Source: JABGQS01 sp963666505
Lineage (GTDB): Bacteria; Bacillota; Clostridia; Christensenellales; SZUA-584
DNA: 64,000 nucleotides
Direction: 5' to 3'
Assembly: GCA_963666505.2 (NCBI GenBank)
Contig: CAXXXL010000003.1
Location: 62,001 to 126,000 of the forward strand
Made by a program: the position numbers and the translations under genes. The notes under the pieces are model-generated. The model made no database searches. It was not told the origin of the DNA and saw only the letters and a program-made list of their open reading frames with translations. Shown here one piece after another: positions 1-6,359 of this stretch (position 1 is its first letter; each line of letters opens with the position of its first letter).

Positions 1-447
1 ACCTCCGGGGCCTAGCTGCTCAAGCAGCTTTTCCGGTATGCTGCCCGCCGCAGCTGTAGTTATTATCCGATCGAAAGGCGCGTGCTGCCCCCACCCCTCG
101 CTCCCGTCGCCTATCTTATAATATACTTTATCGAAGCCTAGCTTTTTAAGTCTCTGCTGCGCTTTCACCGACAGCTTTTTTATACGCTCGATCGTATAAA
201 CTTCTTTCGCAAACTGAGCTAGCAGCGCCGTCTGGTATCCGGAGCCTGTGCCTATCTCCAGCACCCTGCAGTTTTCATCCGGTTCCAGCCACAGAGTCAT
301 TTGCAGCACTAAACTTGGCTGCGATATCGTTTGACCGAAACCTATCGGCAACGGAGCGTCGATTGCTGCGCTTTGCTTATATTCGTTGTCTATGAAAAAT
401 GCTCTGTCCAGTTTATTGTAAAAATTCATTACATCTTTTCTATTCAT
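1..447 (-). CDS. pcm: Protein-L-isoaspartate O-methyltransferase, partial
   Basis: This is a PCMT-family SAM-dependent methyltransferase that repairs isoaspartyl residues in damaged proteins in the cytoplasm. The visible 149 codons begin MNRKDVMNFYNKLDR and carry the family block PIGFGQTISQPSLV (about residues 54-67), then the SAM-binding motif LEIGTGSGYQTA and ITTAAAGSIPEKLLEQLGPGG at the window edge. The C-terminal part lies outside the window. The start is the ATG at 445-447; no strong ribosome binding site precedes it. It is the left flank of the accessory zone: a copy of the rRNA terminator (529-566) lies about 80 bases upstream of its start. The family call is firm; the gene symbol is by family. 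Confidence 0.88.
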   Translation of the reverse strand, partial: MNRKDVMNFYNKLDRAFFIDNEYKQSAAIDAPLPIGFGQTISQPSLVLQMTLWLEPDENCRVLEIGTGSGYQTALLAQFAKEVYTIERIKKLSVKAQQRLKKLGFDKVYYKIGDGSEGWGQHAPFDRIITTAAAGSIPEKLLEQLGPGG

Positions 448-528
448 TTATACTAACCTGCTGTTTCTTCGAATTGAAGCAAAGTATTGTTAGTTTTACT
501 TCCATTAGGATATCACAACGACAATAGT

Positions 529-566
529 ATATCAAAAGAGCCTGCAATCGAATGACTTGTAAGCTC
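529..566 (-). terminator. rRNA-operon terminator copy E (outermost)
   Basis: The border ATATCAAAA followed by GCCTGC and, 17 bases on, GCTC matches the terminator at 5920-5957. Read on the minus strand, GAGCTTACAA pairs with TTGCAGGCTC with one mismatch and is followed by CTTTTGATAT. It is the most diverged of six copies. No minus-strand gene precedes it, so its role as a working terminator is inferred only. Confidence 0.55.
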
Positions 567-795
567 AATTATATTTTATTGTTTTTTTATTATAAACCAA
601 AGTTTTATATAGTGTATAGATGATTCTGGGTAACTGTTGTAGAACAATAAAGATTGGTGTTCTATGAAACCTTATCGAAAGTGAAAATGTTAAAAATAAT
701 CCCAACAAGCTTAAATCATATCAACTGCGAATCGCAAATATATCATAATATTCTGTTTCCTGAAAATTTATAAATATGTATGCTGCAGTCACCTG

Positions 796-804
796 TGTTA
801 TAAT
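796..804 (+). promoter_or_regulatory. Extended -10 promoter of the SDR gene
   Basis: TG-T-TATAAT forms an extended -10 element with TATAAT at 799-804. The hexamer 17 bases upstream (ATGTAT) is poor, as tolerated by extended -10 promoters. Transcription would start near 811, which supports the downstream ATG at 833 rather than the in-frame ATG at 776 as the translation start. Confidence 0.6.
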
Positions 805-832
805 TTATTCTAACAAACAGAGGATTTATCAT

Positions 833-1708
833 ATGAAGAAAATAGCATTGGTTACCGGGGCAAATTCAGGAACAGGCAAAGCAACTGCGGCAGCTCTTGC
901 GGACAAAGGTATGCATGTGATAATGCTTTGCCGCAATTTGCAGCGTGGAAAACAGGCTTATGCCGACCTCCGGCAAAACACTGCTCGCAGCCTAGACCTC
1001 ATGATATGCGATCTAGGCAGTATGCAAAGCATCCGTAAATTTGCTGAGTCCTTAAAGCAAAAGTATGACCGTCTTGATGTTCTGATAAACAATGCAGGTG
1101 TTATAACTCTGGGCAGGCATGAAACTGCTGATGGTTTAGAGCTGCAGTTCGGTGTAAATCATATAGGGCATTTTCTGCTGACGCTCTCGCTACTTGATAT
1201 GATGAACAGCACAACTTCGTCTCGAATTGTAATAGTAGGTTCAGGCGCATACAAGGTAGGCAGAATTCATTTTGACGATATCAATCTTACTAAACACTAC
1301 AATGTGGTGCGCTCATACAGCCAGTCCAAGCTTGCCAACCTCTTGTTTGCACGAGAACTTGCTAAGCGGCTTGTAAAGTGCAACAGCGGTATTACTGTAA
1401 ATATCGCTCACCCCGGCGCAGTGGGTACACAGATGGGCATCGACAGGCAGACTGGCTTTGGTAAAACTATCATGAAAATCCTTGGCAAGGTTTTTCTGAC
1501 CCCAGAGGATGGCGCAAAAACTGCAGTCTTCCTTGCAGCGGACGACAGCGTTTCGGAGATAAGCGGCGAGTATTTCTATAGAAGCCATATCCAGCCTACT
1601 TCAAAGCGTGGATGGGATATGGCAAGCGCAAAGCGGTTGTTCGAGTTGTCTGAAGAATTATGCGGCAAGACTTTTGATGAGGCAATGTCTGGCTGCAAGC
1701 CTATTTAA
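833..1708 (+). CDS. Short-chain dehydrogenase/reductase, retinol dehydrogenase-like
   Basis: This 291-residue protein is a classical SDR oxidoreductase using NAD(P)H; the substrate cannot be told. The N-terminal Rossmann motif TGANSGTGKATAAAL (about residues 8-22), the LINNAG motif (about 83-88), a serine in VGSGAYK, and the catalytic YSQSK (Tyr and Lys, about 161-165) are intact. The closest pattern is the retinol dehydrogenase/WW-domain oxidoreductase type. I chose the ATG at 833 because AGAGGA precedes it and because the extended -10 at 796-804 would lie inside the longer frame starting at 776. It is the only plus-strand gene in the terminator-bounded array and is convergent with the next gene. 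Confidence 0.9.
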   Translation: MKKIALVTGANSGTGKATAAALADKGMHVIMLCRNLQRGKQAYADLRQNTARSLDLMICDLGSMQSIRKFAESLKQKYDRLDVLINNAGVITLGRHETADGLELQFGVNHIGHFLLTLSLLDMMNSTTSSRIVIVGSGAYKVGRIHFDDINLTKHYNVVRSYSQSKLANLLFARELAKRLVKCNSGITVNIAHPGAVGTQMGIDRQTGFGKTIMKILGKVFLTPEDGAKTAVFLAADDSVSEISGEYFYRSHIQPTSKRGWDMASAKRLFELSEELCGKTFDEAMSGCKPI

Positions 1709-1715
1709 CTAATTA

Positions 1716-1754
1716 ATATCAAAAAAGCCTGTAATGCATAGGTGCTCACAGACT
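1716..1754 (-). terminator. rRNA-operon terminator copy D
   Basis: AATATCAAAAAA-GCCTGT followed by CACAGACTC matches the rRNA terminator at 5920-5957 with a few substitutions. On the minus strand GTCTGT pairs with ACAGGC ahead of six T residues, so it would end transcription of the 1980-2645 gene. It starts eight bases after the stop of the convergent dehydrogenase gene, and T-rich sequence follows on the plus strand too, so it may serve both. Confidence 0.65.
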
Positions 1755-1979
1755 CATCTATTTTCTTTTCTTTTGAATCGTTCAATACAGCTAAGTTCTA
1801 ATCAGATTGTATTACATCTTCTCGCAAAGACCGAGGCTCATCCTGCATATAAAGCCGCATAGATGCCGTTAGCTTTCCTGTACCCTGTTCTCTTTAAAGT
1901 GATGCATCTTTGTATTTTTAATATCAACTTTAAAACGATGTTAATGAAGAAGCTATATTCTAAACCAGGTTTATTGTGA

Positions 1980-2645
1980 TTACTTTATACGATAAATTTT
2001 TGCAGGTTTTGTTTGCTGGCCTGATGCGCTTTTGAAGACAAGCTTGGGTATAAAAAAATGTACCCTCTTTGCATGATACCGTATACGTTTCAGTTCTTCT
2101 ATCAACTCATCAAATTTATCATTTTCCATACCGATATCGCCCGAGTATAGCTCTTTTCCGGATGCATAGTAAAGCACCAGCAGCGTATCTCCGTATGGTT
2201 TTTTTGCTTTCTTCTTTGCTGTGTCGAGTATCATTTTTTTAATCTGCGGATATAATTCTTCATCATTACGGATGCTGTGCACATGCCCTTTCTCTAAAAT
2301 CTTTTTTTGCCTCTCTTTTGCATACTTGCCTAAATATAAATAGGCTATTTCAATCCTCTTATACAGATCATTGATTTTTACGACTCCGTCATATGATTGA
2401 TTATCTGTTCCGACATGTTTGAACATAATACTGCTAGATAACCCGTACACATGCTTTAAGTACCTGAAAATCGGTATGTATTCTTCCTTATAGTATTTAT
2501 AATAGCCTTTAGACAATCGGTACGGTATACGCTGCTGCGCATAATCATTTTTTATTCTTGCAAAAACACTATTGATAAACGCTTCAGCATCTCTCAAATT
2601 TCTGTATTTTTCAAGATCTTTTTTTGTGATTATTTCACCTGCCAT
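1980..2645 (-). CDS. Hypothetical protein, unknown family
   Basis: I do not recognise this 221-residue protein. It is basic, without signal peptide or membrane segments. A central stretch SYDGVVKI...KRIEIAYLYLG (about residues 84-107) followed by a predicted beta strand (GDTLLVLYY) has the loose look of a PD-(D/E)XK nuclease-like fold with D...ExA, but this is only a resemblance. The ATG at 2643-2645 has no ribosome binding site at normal spacing, while TTGATG-17-TATACT ends six bases upstream of it, which would give a leaderless message. It lies alone between terminator copies D and A. Codon use is AT-rich, like the other array members. Confidence 0.75.
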   Translation of the reverse strand: MAGEIITKKDLEKYRNLRDAEAFINSVFARIKNDYAQQRIPYRLSKGYYKYYKEEYIPIFRYLKHVYGLSSSIMFKHVGTDNQSYDGVVKINDLYKRIEIAYLYLGKYAKERQKKILEKGHVHSIRNDEELYPQIKKMILDTAKKKAKKPYGDTLLVLYYASGKELYSGDIGMENDKFDELIEELKRIRYHAKRVHFFIPKLVFKSASGQQTKPAKIYRIK

Positions 2646-2651
2646 AATATA

Positions 2652-2680
2652 AGTATATTCCTTAGCTGCCTTTTCATCAA
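2652..2680 (-). promoter_or_regulatory. Candidate promoter of the 1980-2645 gene, possibly leaderless
   Basis: Read on the minus strand: TTGATG (2675-2680), 17-base spacer, TATACT (2652-2657). The gene's ATG begins six bases after the -10 hexamer, so the predicted transcription start coincides with the start codon. The promoter begins five bases after terminator copy A, so cassette and promoter are tightly packed. Confidence 0.5.
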
Positions 2681-2684
2681 CAGC

Positions 2685-2722
2685 ATATCAAAAAGCCTGC
2701 TAGCATATGCTTGCAGGCTCTC
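2685..2722 (-). terminator. rRNA-operon terminator copy A
   Basis: ATATCAAAAAGCCTGC then a near-perfect palindrome: GCCTGC, T, AGCAT / ATGCT, T, GCAGGC. On the minus strand the stem is followed by TTTTTGATAT. It is identical over 38 bases to copy A-prime at 3631-3668. It follows the acidic protein gene and is joined to a 17-base remnant of the 5S rRNA 3' end at 2739-2755. Confidence 0.85.
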
Positions 2723-2738
2723 TAATATAATGTTAAAT

Positions 2739-2755
2739 AATCCGGCAGCTACCTA
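2739..2755 (-). pseudogene. Remnant of 5S rRNA 3' end (17 bases)
   Basis: AATCCGGCAGCTACCTA is identical to the 3' end region of the intact 5S gene (5983-5999), and lies at the same side of a terminator copy as in the real operon. The spacer between the remnant and the terminator (TAATATAATGTTAAAT) is also recognisably related to the 5S-terminator spacer. It sits two bases after the stop of the acidic protein gene. Too short to be a gene; it is a relic of duplication or displacement. Confidence 0.7.
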
Positions 2756-2757
2756 AT

Positions 2758-3479
2758 TTATTCTTGATAATTATCTTGCCATATTAATCTTGTAGAATCA
2801 ATACCGACGTTAAAATACACAACTGTATCTATAAGCGCTTCGTATTCTTCAAGTGACTGCGTAGCATATATCTTTTTTAAAAACGCATCAACTTCTGCAT
2901 TTGTCATTGGAACTGCTACGCCATCTACCCACTTTGCGCCAACTGTTTGCGGCGGATCGTCTTCTTCATGATCAGGATCTCGATATTCCGCAACTTCATC
3001 TGGATCTGAAATGTCTGCGTCTGTTTCATCTTCATCTTGCTCTTCATTCTGATTCGTATCCGGAGTTGGTGTCGTGTCCTTTTCATCATCCTCTCCACTT
3101 TCTTTAATATCCTGATTTCCATCTTGACTAGCATCTTGCGTTGGCTTTACAATAGGTTCTTCTTCATCTATTTCTTCAGGCTCTATGTCACTATCATCAA
3201 CTACAGTTGTTTCTATTTCAGTTTTAAAAGTATCAGATTCATCAAGCATTGAAATTGTGTCATCATTTTTAATAAACTCATCAAGCATTGATATCGTGTC
3301 GTCATTTTTAATAGATTCATCAACATTTACTTCTGATGTCTGAGTATTTGTGTTTTCTGATAATAAAATATCTTCTTTTTTTTCTGTTCCAGCCAAATTT
3401 AGAATAAGCGTAATTGTTACTATTGCCAAGCAAGATATAATAGCTTCTTGAATCTTTTTGAATTTAATAATTTTTTCAA
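2758..3479 (-). CDS. Acidic secreted protein, start disrupted by a one-base shift
   Basis: I do not recognise a named family. The product is very rich in Asp/Glu, with a tandem 13-residue repeat (IKNDDTISMLDE twice), a long Asp/Glu/Thr/Gln linker, and a C-terminal module of about 55 residues (DGVAV...YATQSLEEYEALIDTVVYFNVGID) shared with the neighbouring PASTA protein. The only well-placed start is a TTG at 3477-3479, five bases after GAGGAG, but that frame stops after 19 codons. One extra A in the A6 run (3471-3476) would join it to the long frame and give a signal peptide starting MKKIIKFKKIQEAI, like the paralogue. Otherwise the frame must start at ATT (3478-3480) or at an internal TTG (3427-3429). 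Either a pseudogene, an A-run slippage gene, or a sequence error. Confidence 0.65.
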
Positions 3480-3563
3480 TCTGTCTCCTCTTAACATTAA
3501 TAATATTATTTTACTTTAATTCCATTCTTTTTTCAATGACTCTCTAAAATATTTTTTTCTAAT

Positions 3564-3591
3564 ATTTTATTCTGTGCTTAAAAATTGTCAG
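3564..3591 (-). promoter_or_regulatory. Candidate promoter of the acidic protein gene
   Basis: Minus strand: CTGACA (3586-3591), 16-base spacer, TAAAAT (3564-3569). It lies between terminator copy A-prime and the gene, so this single-gene unit carries its own promoter and terminator. Confidence 0.5.
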
Positions 3592-3630
3592 ATTCTTTAG
3601 CATTCTTATTATTTAATGCTTTAAATTTAT

Positions 3631-3668
3631 ATATCAAAAAGCCTGCTAGCATATGCTTGCAGGCTCTC
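3631..3668 (-). terminator. rRNA-operon terminator copy A-prime
   Basis: The 38 bases are identical to copy A (2685-2722), including the palindrome GCCTGC-AGCATATGCT-GCAGGC and the TTTTTGATAT border on the minus strand. It follows the stop of the PASTA protein gene by about 16 bases. No 5S sequence is attached. Confidence 0.85.
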
Positions 3669-3684
3669 CATTCTTTGTTTATTA

Positions 3685-4641
3685 TTACTCGGACGTTGGC
3701 TCTGGCGTTGGCTCCGGTGTTGGCTCTGGTGTTGGTTCCGGCGTTGGTTCCGGCGTTGGCTCTGGCGTTGGTTCTGGCGTTGGTTTCGGTGTTGGTTCTG
3801 GTGTTGGTTCTGGTGTTGGTTCTGGCGTTGGTTCTGGCGTTGGTTCTGGTGTTGGCCCAGGTTCTGGCGGCAATATAATGTCAGGTGCAGAGTCTTGTAT
3901 CCAAATAAAAAAGTTTGCACCAAGCCTCCACTTCTGACCCGGCGGTACTTCCTGCAAGAAACAGTATCCTTCCGGCATATCATAGTCCGGGTTATATTCA
4001 TAGATAAGCCGGACTATAAATCCTTCTGCAGTAAGGCTCGAATATGCCTGAGAAGCAGACATTCCTACAACATTAGGCATACTTTTTTTAACATTACTAT
4101 CCTCTTTCAGCAGATCCAGCTGTTCATCTGTATATATATCACTTAGTTCATCCCAATACCATGGGAACTTTGACATATCAATACCTTTATTGTAATACAC
4201 TACGTTCGAGAGAAAAGCCTCATATTCCTCTATTGTCTGACAGCTGTAGAGTTTCTTTTCCCACTCTCTAACCTGCTGTGATGTCTGTACAACCGATACG
4301 CCGTCAATCCGCAAAGCCAGTAGACCGTCGCTGTATTCGAGATAAGAATCATCCTCTGGCTCAAAATGTATATCTTCATCAGCTTCTTCGCAGTCAATTG
4401 CTGCGTACACAATTGTTTCCATTTCTTGATTTACCGCTAAGAAAGGTTCTTCCGTTGGTGCGATTATCTGTTCAACATACGATTCATCCTCAACCGCTTG
4501 TGCTATTATCACAATTTCCTTTGAAGTCTGCTTTGTTCTCTCTTCCGCTTCAACACCTGATATACAGCATACTGCAGTCAATATAATTGTTGCAGCCAAT
4601 GTTGAATATTTTAGCGCTCTTGCAATAATAGTCTTTTTCAC
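3685..4641 (-). CDS. Secreted PASTA-domain protein with Pro-Thr-Pro-Glu tail
   Basis: The 318-residue product starts with a signal peptide (MKKTIIARALKYSTLAATII..., cleavage likely after VEA near residue 32), then an acidic region, a module shared with the neighbouring acidic protein (about 112-165: DGVSV...TIEEYEAFLSNVVYYNKGID), one PASTA domain (about 188-250, MPNVVGMSASQAYSSLTAEGF) and a tail of about 14 PTPE units from residue 262 to the end. PASTA domains bind peptidoglycan or beta-lactams in serine kinases and PBPs; here there is no kinase or PBP domain, so a wall-associated role is inference. The start is GTG with GGGAGGG seven bases upstream. There is no sortase motif after the tail. 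Confidence 0.85.
   Translation of the reverse strand: MKKTIIARALKYSTLAATIILTAVCCISGVEAEERTKQTSKEIVIIAQAVEDESYVEQIIAPTEEPFLAVNQEMETIVYAAIDCEEADEDIHFEPEDDSYLEYSDGLLALRIDGVSVVQTSQQVREWEKKLYSCQTIEEYEAFLSNVVYYNKGIDMSKFPWYWDELSDIYTDEQLDLLKEDSNVKKSMPNVVGMSASQAYSSLTAEGFIVRLIYEYNPDYDMPEGYCFLQEVPPGQKWRLGANFFIWIQDSAPDIILPPEPGPTPEPTPEPTPEPTPEPTPEPTPKPTPEPTPEPTPEPTPEPTPEPTPEPTPEPTSE
3690..3862. repeat. 12-base tandem repeat coding PTPE tail
   Basis: About 14 copies of a 12-base unit (GGTTCTGGCGTT with C/T variation) encode the Pro-Thr-Pro-Glu tail. The unit is a multiple of three, so copy number can change without frame loss. It also creates long open frames on the other strand that are not genes. Confidence 0.9.
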
Positions 4642-4671
4642 GACGTCCCTCCCATATAATTGCTTTTATTC

Positions 4672-4700
4672 ATACTACTATAAGCTTGTAATATAGTCAA
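4672..4700 (-). promoter_or_regulatory. Promoter of the PASTA protein gene
   Basis: Minus strand: TTGACT (4695-4700), 17-base spacer, TAGTAT (4672-4677). The GGGAGGG ribosome binding site and GTG start follow about 30 bases downstream. A strong sigma-A type match. Confidence 0.75.
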
Positions 4701-4735
4701 TATATGTTATGCTCTGTATATTCATATCTGATAGA

Positions 4736-4773
4736 ATATCAAAAAGCCTGCAAATATTATTACTCACAGGCTC
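4736..4773 (-). terminator. rRNA-operon terminator copy B
   Basis: AATATCAAAAAGCCTGCAAATATTATTACTCACAGGCTC differs from the operon terminator C at only a few bases. On the minus strand CCTGTGAG pairs with TTTGCAGG before five T residues. It is joined through a conserved spacer to the truncated 5S gene at 4802-4881. Confidence 0.85.
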
Positions 4774-4801
4774 CCCGATATATAATTATGTAAAAATTGA
4801 A

Positions 4802-4881
4802 TCCGGCAGCTACCTACTCTCCCGGGCCGTTACCAGTAAGGTACCATCGGCGCAAGAAGGCTTAACTACTGTGTTCGAGAT
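4802..4881 (-). pseudogene. Truncated 5S rRNA gene (3' 80 of 116 bases)
   Basis: The sequence from TCCGGCAGC to TTCGAGAT matches the intact 5S gene (5985-6064 part) except for a short change near the loop (GTAAGG for GCCAAG). Identity stops inside the 5S gene: the first about 36 bases are replaced by the 3' end of the erm region. The downstream spacer and terminator are also duplicated. It therefore forms the 3' untranslated part of the erm message. It cannot fold as a full 5S rRNA. Confidence 0.9.
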
Positions 4882-4891
4882 ATGAGCTAAA

Positions 4892-5680
4892 TCATTTATT
4901 TATACAAAGATCGGGGTCGCAGTAACATCGAAAAAGGCATAGCCATTGTACATAAAGTATCTCATCTTGAGTAATATCACAAATCCCTGCTATTCTATAG
5001 GCTCGGCTTAACTGCTTCTTAGAAAACATATTACGTAATCCTGTTTCTTTAAAAATGCTAGTTATAAACCTCTTGTACTCATCCCATTTTGATTGAGCAA
5101 TATCCGGCTTTATCTTTTTCTTCAAGTGAACCAGTACGACGTCCACTCCAGGTTTCGGATGAAAATCTTCCCGAAGAAAGTAGTACGCTATCTCAATGTC
5201 GAATATGGGTTTTATCATTAGAGATTGAAAAGTTTCACGTGGCTTGCCCGCAAAACGCTTTGCTGCACCTTTCTCCATCGTCAACCATGTTTCGATCGGC
5301 GGGTTTTTACTTTCCGTCAGTTTGCGCAGTATAGACGTTGTATGACAAAAAGGAATGTTCGCAAATACTTTATATTTTTCAGAAGAAGGCAGTTTCCATT
5401 GCAAGAAATCCTGATTATGAAGTATCAGATTTTTAGCTTCTCTATATTTTTCAAGTAGTCGACAATAGAGCTTTTTGTCGATTTCAACGGCTGAAACTTT
5501 TCTGCAGATATTAATAAGAACGCCTGTTATATGCCCTTTTCCGGGCCCGATCTCTATTACATGGTCATTCGAATTAATCGTAGTTCTACGAAGTAATCTT
5601 TTTATTATTTTATAACTTGTTAAAAAGTTTTGAGATACCCAAACCGGCAAATTTGGTTCTTGTTTTCTATTTTGAGACAC
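4892..5680 (-). CDS. erm: Erm-type 23S rRNA adenine N6-methyltransferase
   Basis: The 262-residue protein belongs to the KsgA/Erm family and by motif is an Erm enzyme, which methylates A2058 of 23S rRNA and gives resistance to macrolides, lincosamides and streptogramin B. Seen motifs: SQNFL near the N-terminus, IEIGPGKGHIT (SAM motif I, about 42-52), VEIDKKLY (motif II), HNQDFLQW (motif III), NIPF (motif IV, about 110-113), and FHPKPGVDVVLV. The subclass cannot be named. Start GTG at 5678-5680, with GAGG at a suitable distance. An upstream leader with a short RIRK-ending peptide and alternative base pairings suggests inducible translation. It lies between the intact and the truncated 5S genes, next to the rRNA operon whose product it would modify. 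Confidence 0.92.
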   Translation of the reverse strand: MSQNRKQEPNLPVWVSQNFLTSYKIIKRLLRRTTINSNDHVIEIGPGKGHITGVLINICRKVSAVEIDKKLYCRLLEKYREAKNLILHNQDFLQWKLPSSEKYKVFANIPFCHTTSILRKLTESKNPPIETWLTMEKGAAKRFAGKPRETFQSLMIKPIFDIEIAYYFLREDFHPKPGVDVVLVHLKKKIKPDIAQSKWDEYKRFITSIFKETGLRNMFSKKQLSRAYRIAGICDITQDEILYVQWLCLFRCYCDPDLCINK

Positions 5681-5826
5681 AAAAAATACACCTCTTTCTA
5701 TTCAGATTCTTTGTTAAAAAGGTGCACAGAAAATAAACGTAGTTTTATACTACTTTCATTCTGTGCATCTTATTTACGAATCCGAATAAAAGCATACATA
5801 GGTGTATAACAGCCTCCAAATATATT
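5681..5826 (-). promoter_or_regulatory. erm leader with probable translational attenuator
   Basis: From the likely transcription start near 5826, the leader has GGAGG, a short frame MYAFIRIRK (5799 to 5770) and an overlapping alternative frame of 16 residues. Three competing pairings are visible: ATACACCT (5800-5807) with AGGTGTAT (5686-5693, covering the erm ribosome binding site), GATGCACAGAA (5759-5769) with TTCTGTGCACC (5721-5731), and CACCTTTTT (5716-5724) with AAGAGGTG (5689-5696). Erm leaders with an R-L-R or similar Arg-X-Arg motif stall ribosomes with macrolide; RIRK fits that class. The spacing from GGAGG to the leader ATG (13 bases) is long, which lowers certainty. Confidence 0.65.
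5770..5799 (-). CDS. Putative erm leader peptide MYAFIRIRK
   Basis: A nine-residue frame ATG...TAA ends in Ile-Arg-Ile-Arg-Lys. Known Erm leader peptides of the RLR group carry an Arg-X-Arg/Lys motif at which the macrolide-bound ribosome stalls. An overlapping frame starting four bases later (MLLFGFVNKMHRMKVV) is the alternative. Neither has an ideal ribosome binding site spacing; translation is inferred from position alone. Confidence 0.45.
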   Translation of the reverse strand: MYAFIRIRK

Positions 5827-5832
5827 TTCTTA

Positions 5833-5862
5833 ATTATAATTGATAGCATTCTGAATTGTCAA
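5833..5862 (-). promoter_or_regulatory. erm promoter
   Basis: Minus strand: TTGACA (5857-5862), 18-base spacer, TATAAT (5833-5838). Both hexamers are consensus. It lies between rRNA terminator copy C and erm, so erm is transcribed separately from the rRNA operon. Confidence 0.85.
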
Positions 5863-5919
5863 ATTATACTTCTCCAACACTAATGCCAATTTCATTTTTA
5901 GCTTCCTCTTTAATGAAAG

Positions 5920-5957
5920 ATATCAAAAAGCCTGCAAGTATTATCACTCACAGGCCC
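5920..5957 (-). terminator. rRNA operon terminator (copy C, intact context)
   Basis: Downstream of the intact 5S gene, CCTGTGAG pairs with CTTGCAGG on the minus strand (two wobble pairs) and is followed by TTTTTGATAT. This is the reference copy for five further copies at 4736, 3631, 2685, 1716 and 529. Confidence 0.9.
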
Positions 5958-5984
5958 TTCGAGATAAATTATGTAAAAATTGAA

Positions 5985-6100
5985 TCCGGCAGCTACCTAC
6001 TCTCCCGGGCCGTTACCAGCCAAGTACCATCGGCGCAAGAAGGCTTAACTACTGTGTTCGAGATGAGAACAGGTGGATCCCTTCCGCCATAACCACCGGA
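5985..6100 (-). rRNA. rrf: 5S ribosomal RNA
   Basis: About 116 bases, 5' TCCGGTGGT pairing with 3' GCTGCCGGA, with the conserved CGAACACAG and GCGCCGATGGTAC segments. It lies 380 bases after the 23S gene, an unusually long spacer that carries two repeats. The ends are set from the terminal stem and may be off by a few bases. Confidence 0.95.
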
Positions 6101-6155
6101 AATTTATGAACTTGTTTTAATGCCGCAACGCATTTCTGCTTTGCTATTTTACCAA

Positions 6156-6267
6156 GACAGGCGGTGAAATGCAAGGCGGCAAGTTTGGTCAAGGCATGAG
6201 CGTATTATTCATACGTGATTGTCTTGTCCAGACGCTGCCAACAGCGCAGTTCGTCGTCTGACGACGG
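6156..6267. repeat. Spacer repeat R1 (about 111 bases) between 23S and 5S
   Basis: Starts GACAGGCG, contains GCAAGGCGGCAAG, a small hairpin CGTAT-TATTC-ATACG and ends GTTCGTCGTCTGACGACG. A second copy, R2, lies at 6360-6471 with about 80 per cent identity by eye. The GACAG start and a downstream TTGTC/CTGTC are inverted. A related, shorter sequence is at 37371-37435. Confidence 0.8.
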
Positions 6268-6359
6268 TAAAAAAGAACATTAAAAACTGCAGACAAAGTA
6301 AGAAAAAGTCTTATCAAACAAATCATTCTTCTTAAAAACATTGATCTTTTCTTAATCGA

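Larger units (their letters stand above)
448..832. other. AT-rich gap between pcm and the SDR gene
   Basis: No supported gene is seen on either strand in this 385-base stretch. It contains the outermost copy of the rRNA operon terminator motif (529-566) and, at its right end, the extended -10 promoter of the dehydrogenase gene. Short reading frames on the minus strand are interrupted and unlike anything recognised, so a decayed gene is possible but not shown. Confidence 0.6.

Noticed and set aside
3690..3862. CRISPR array or non-coding minisatellite
   Set aside because: The 12-base unit has no spacers and is in frame with the PASTA protein; it codes PTPE.
5770..5799. Assigning erm to a named class such as Erm(B) or Erm(C)
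   Set aside because: Motifs fit the family but the remembered class sequences differ clearly; a database comparison is needed.
529..5957. Classical integron attC array
   Set aside because: The repeats lack the RYYYAAC/GTTRRRY core sites and there is no integrase gene in the window; the repeat is an rRNA terminator by sequence and context.
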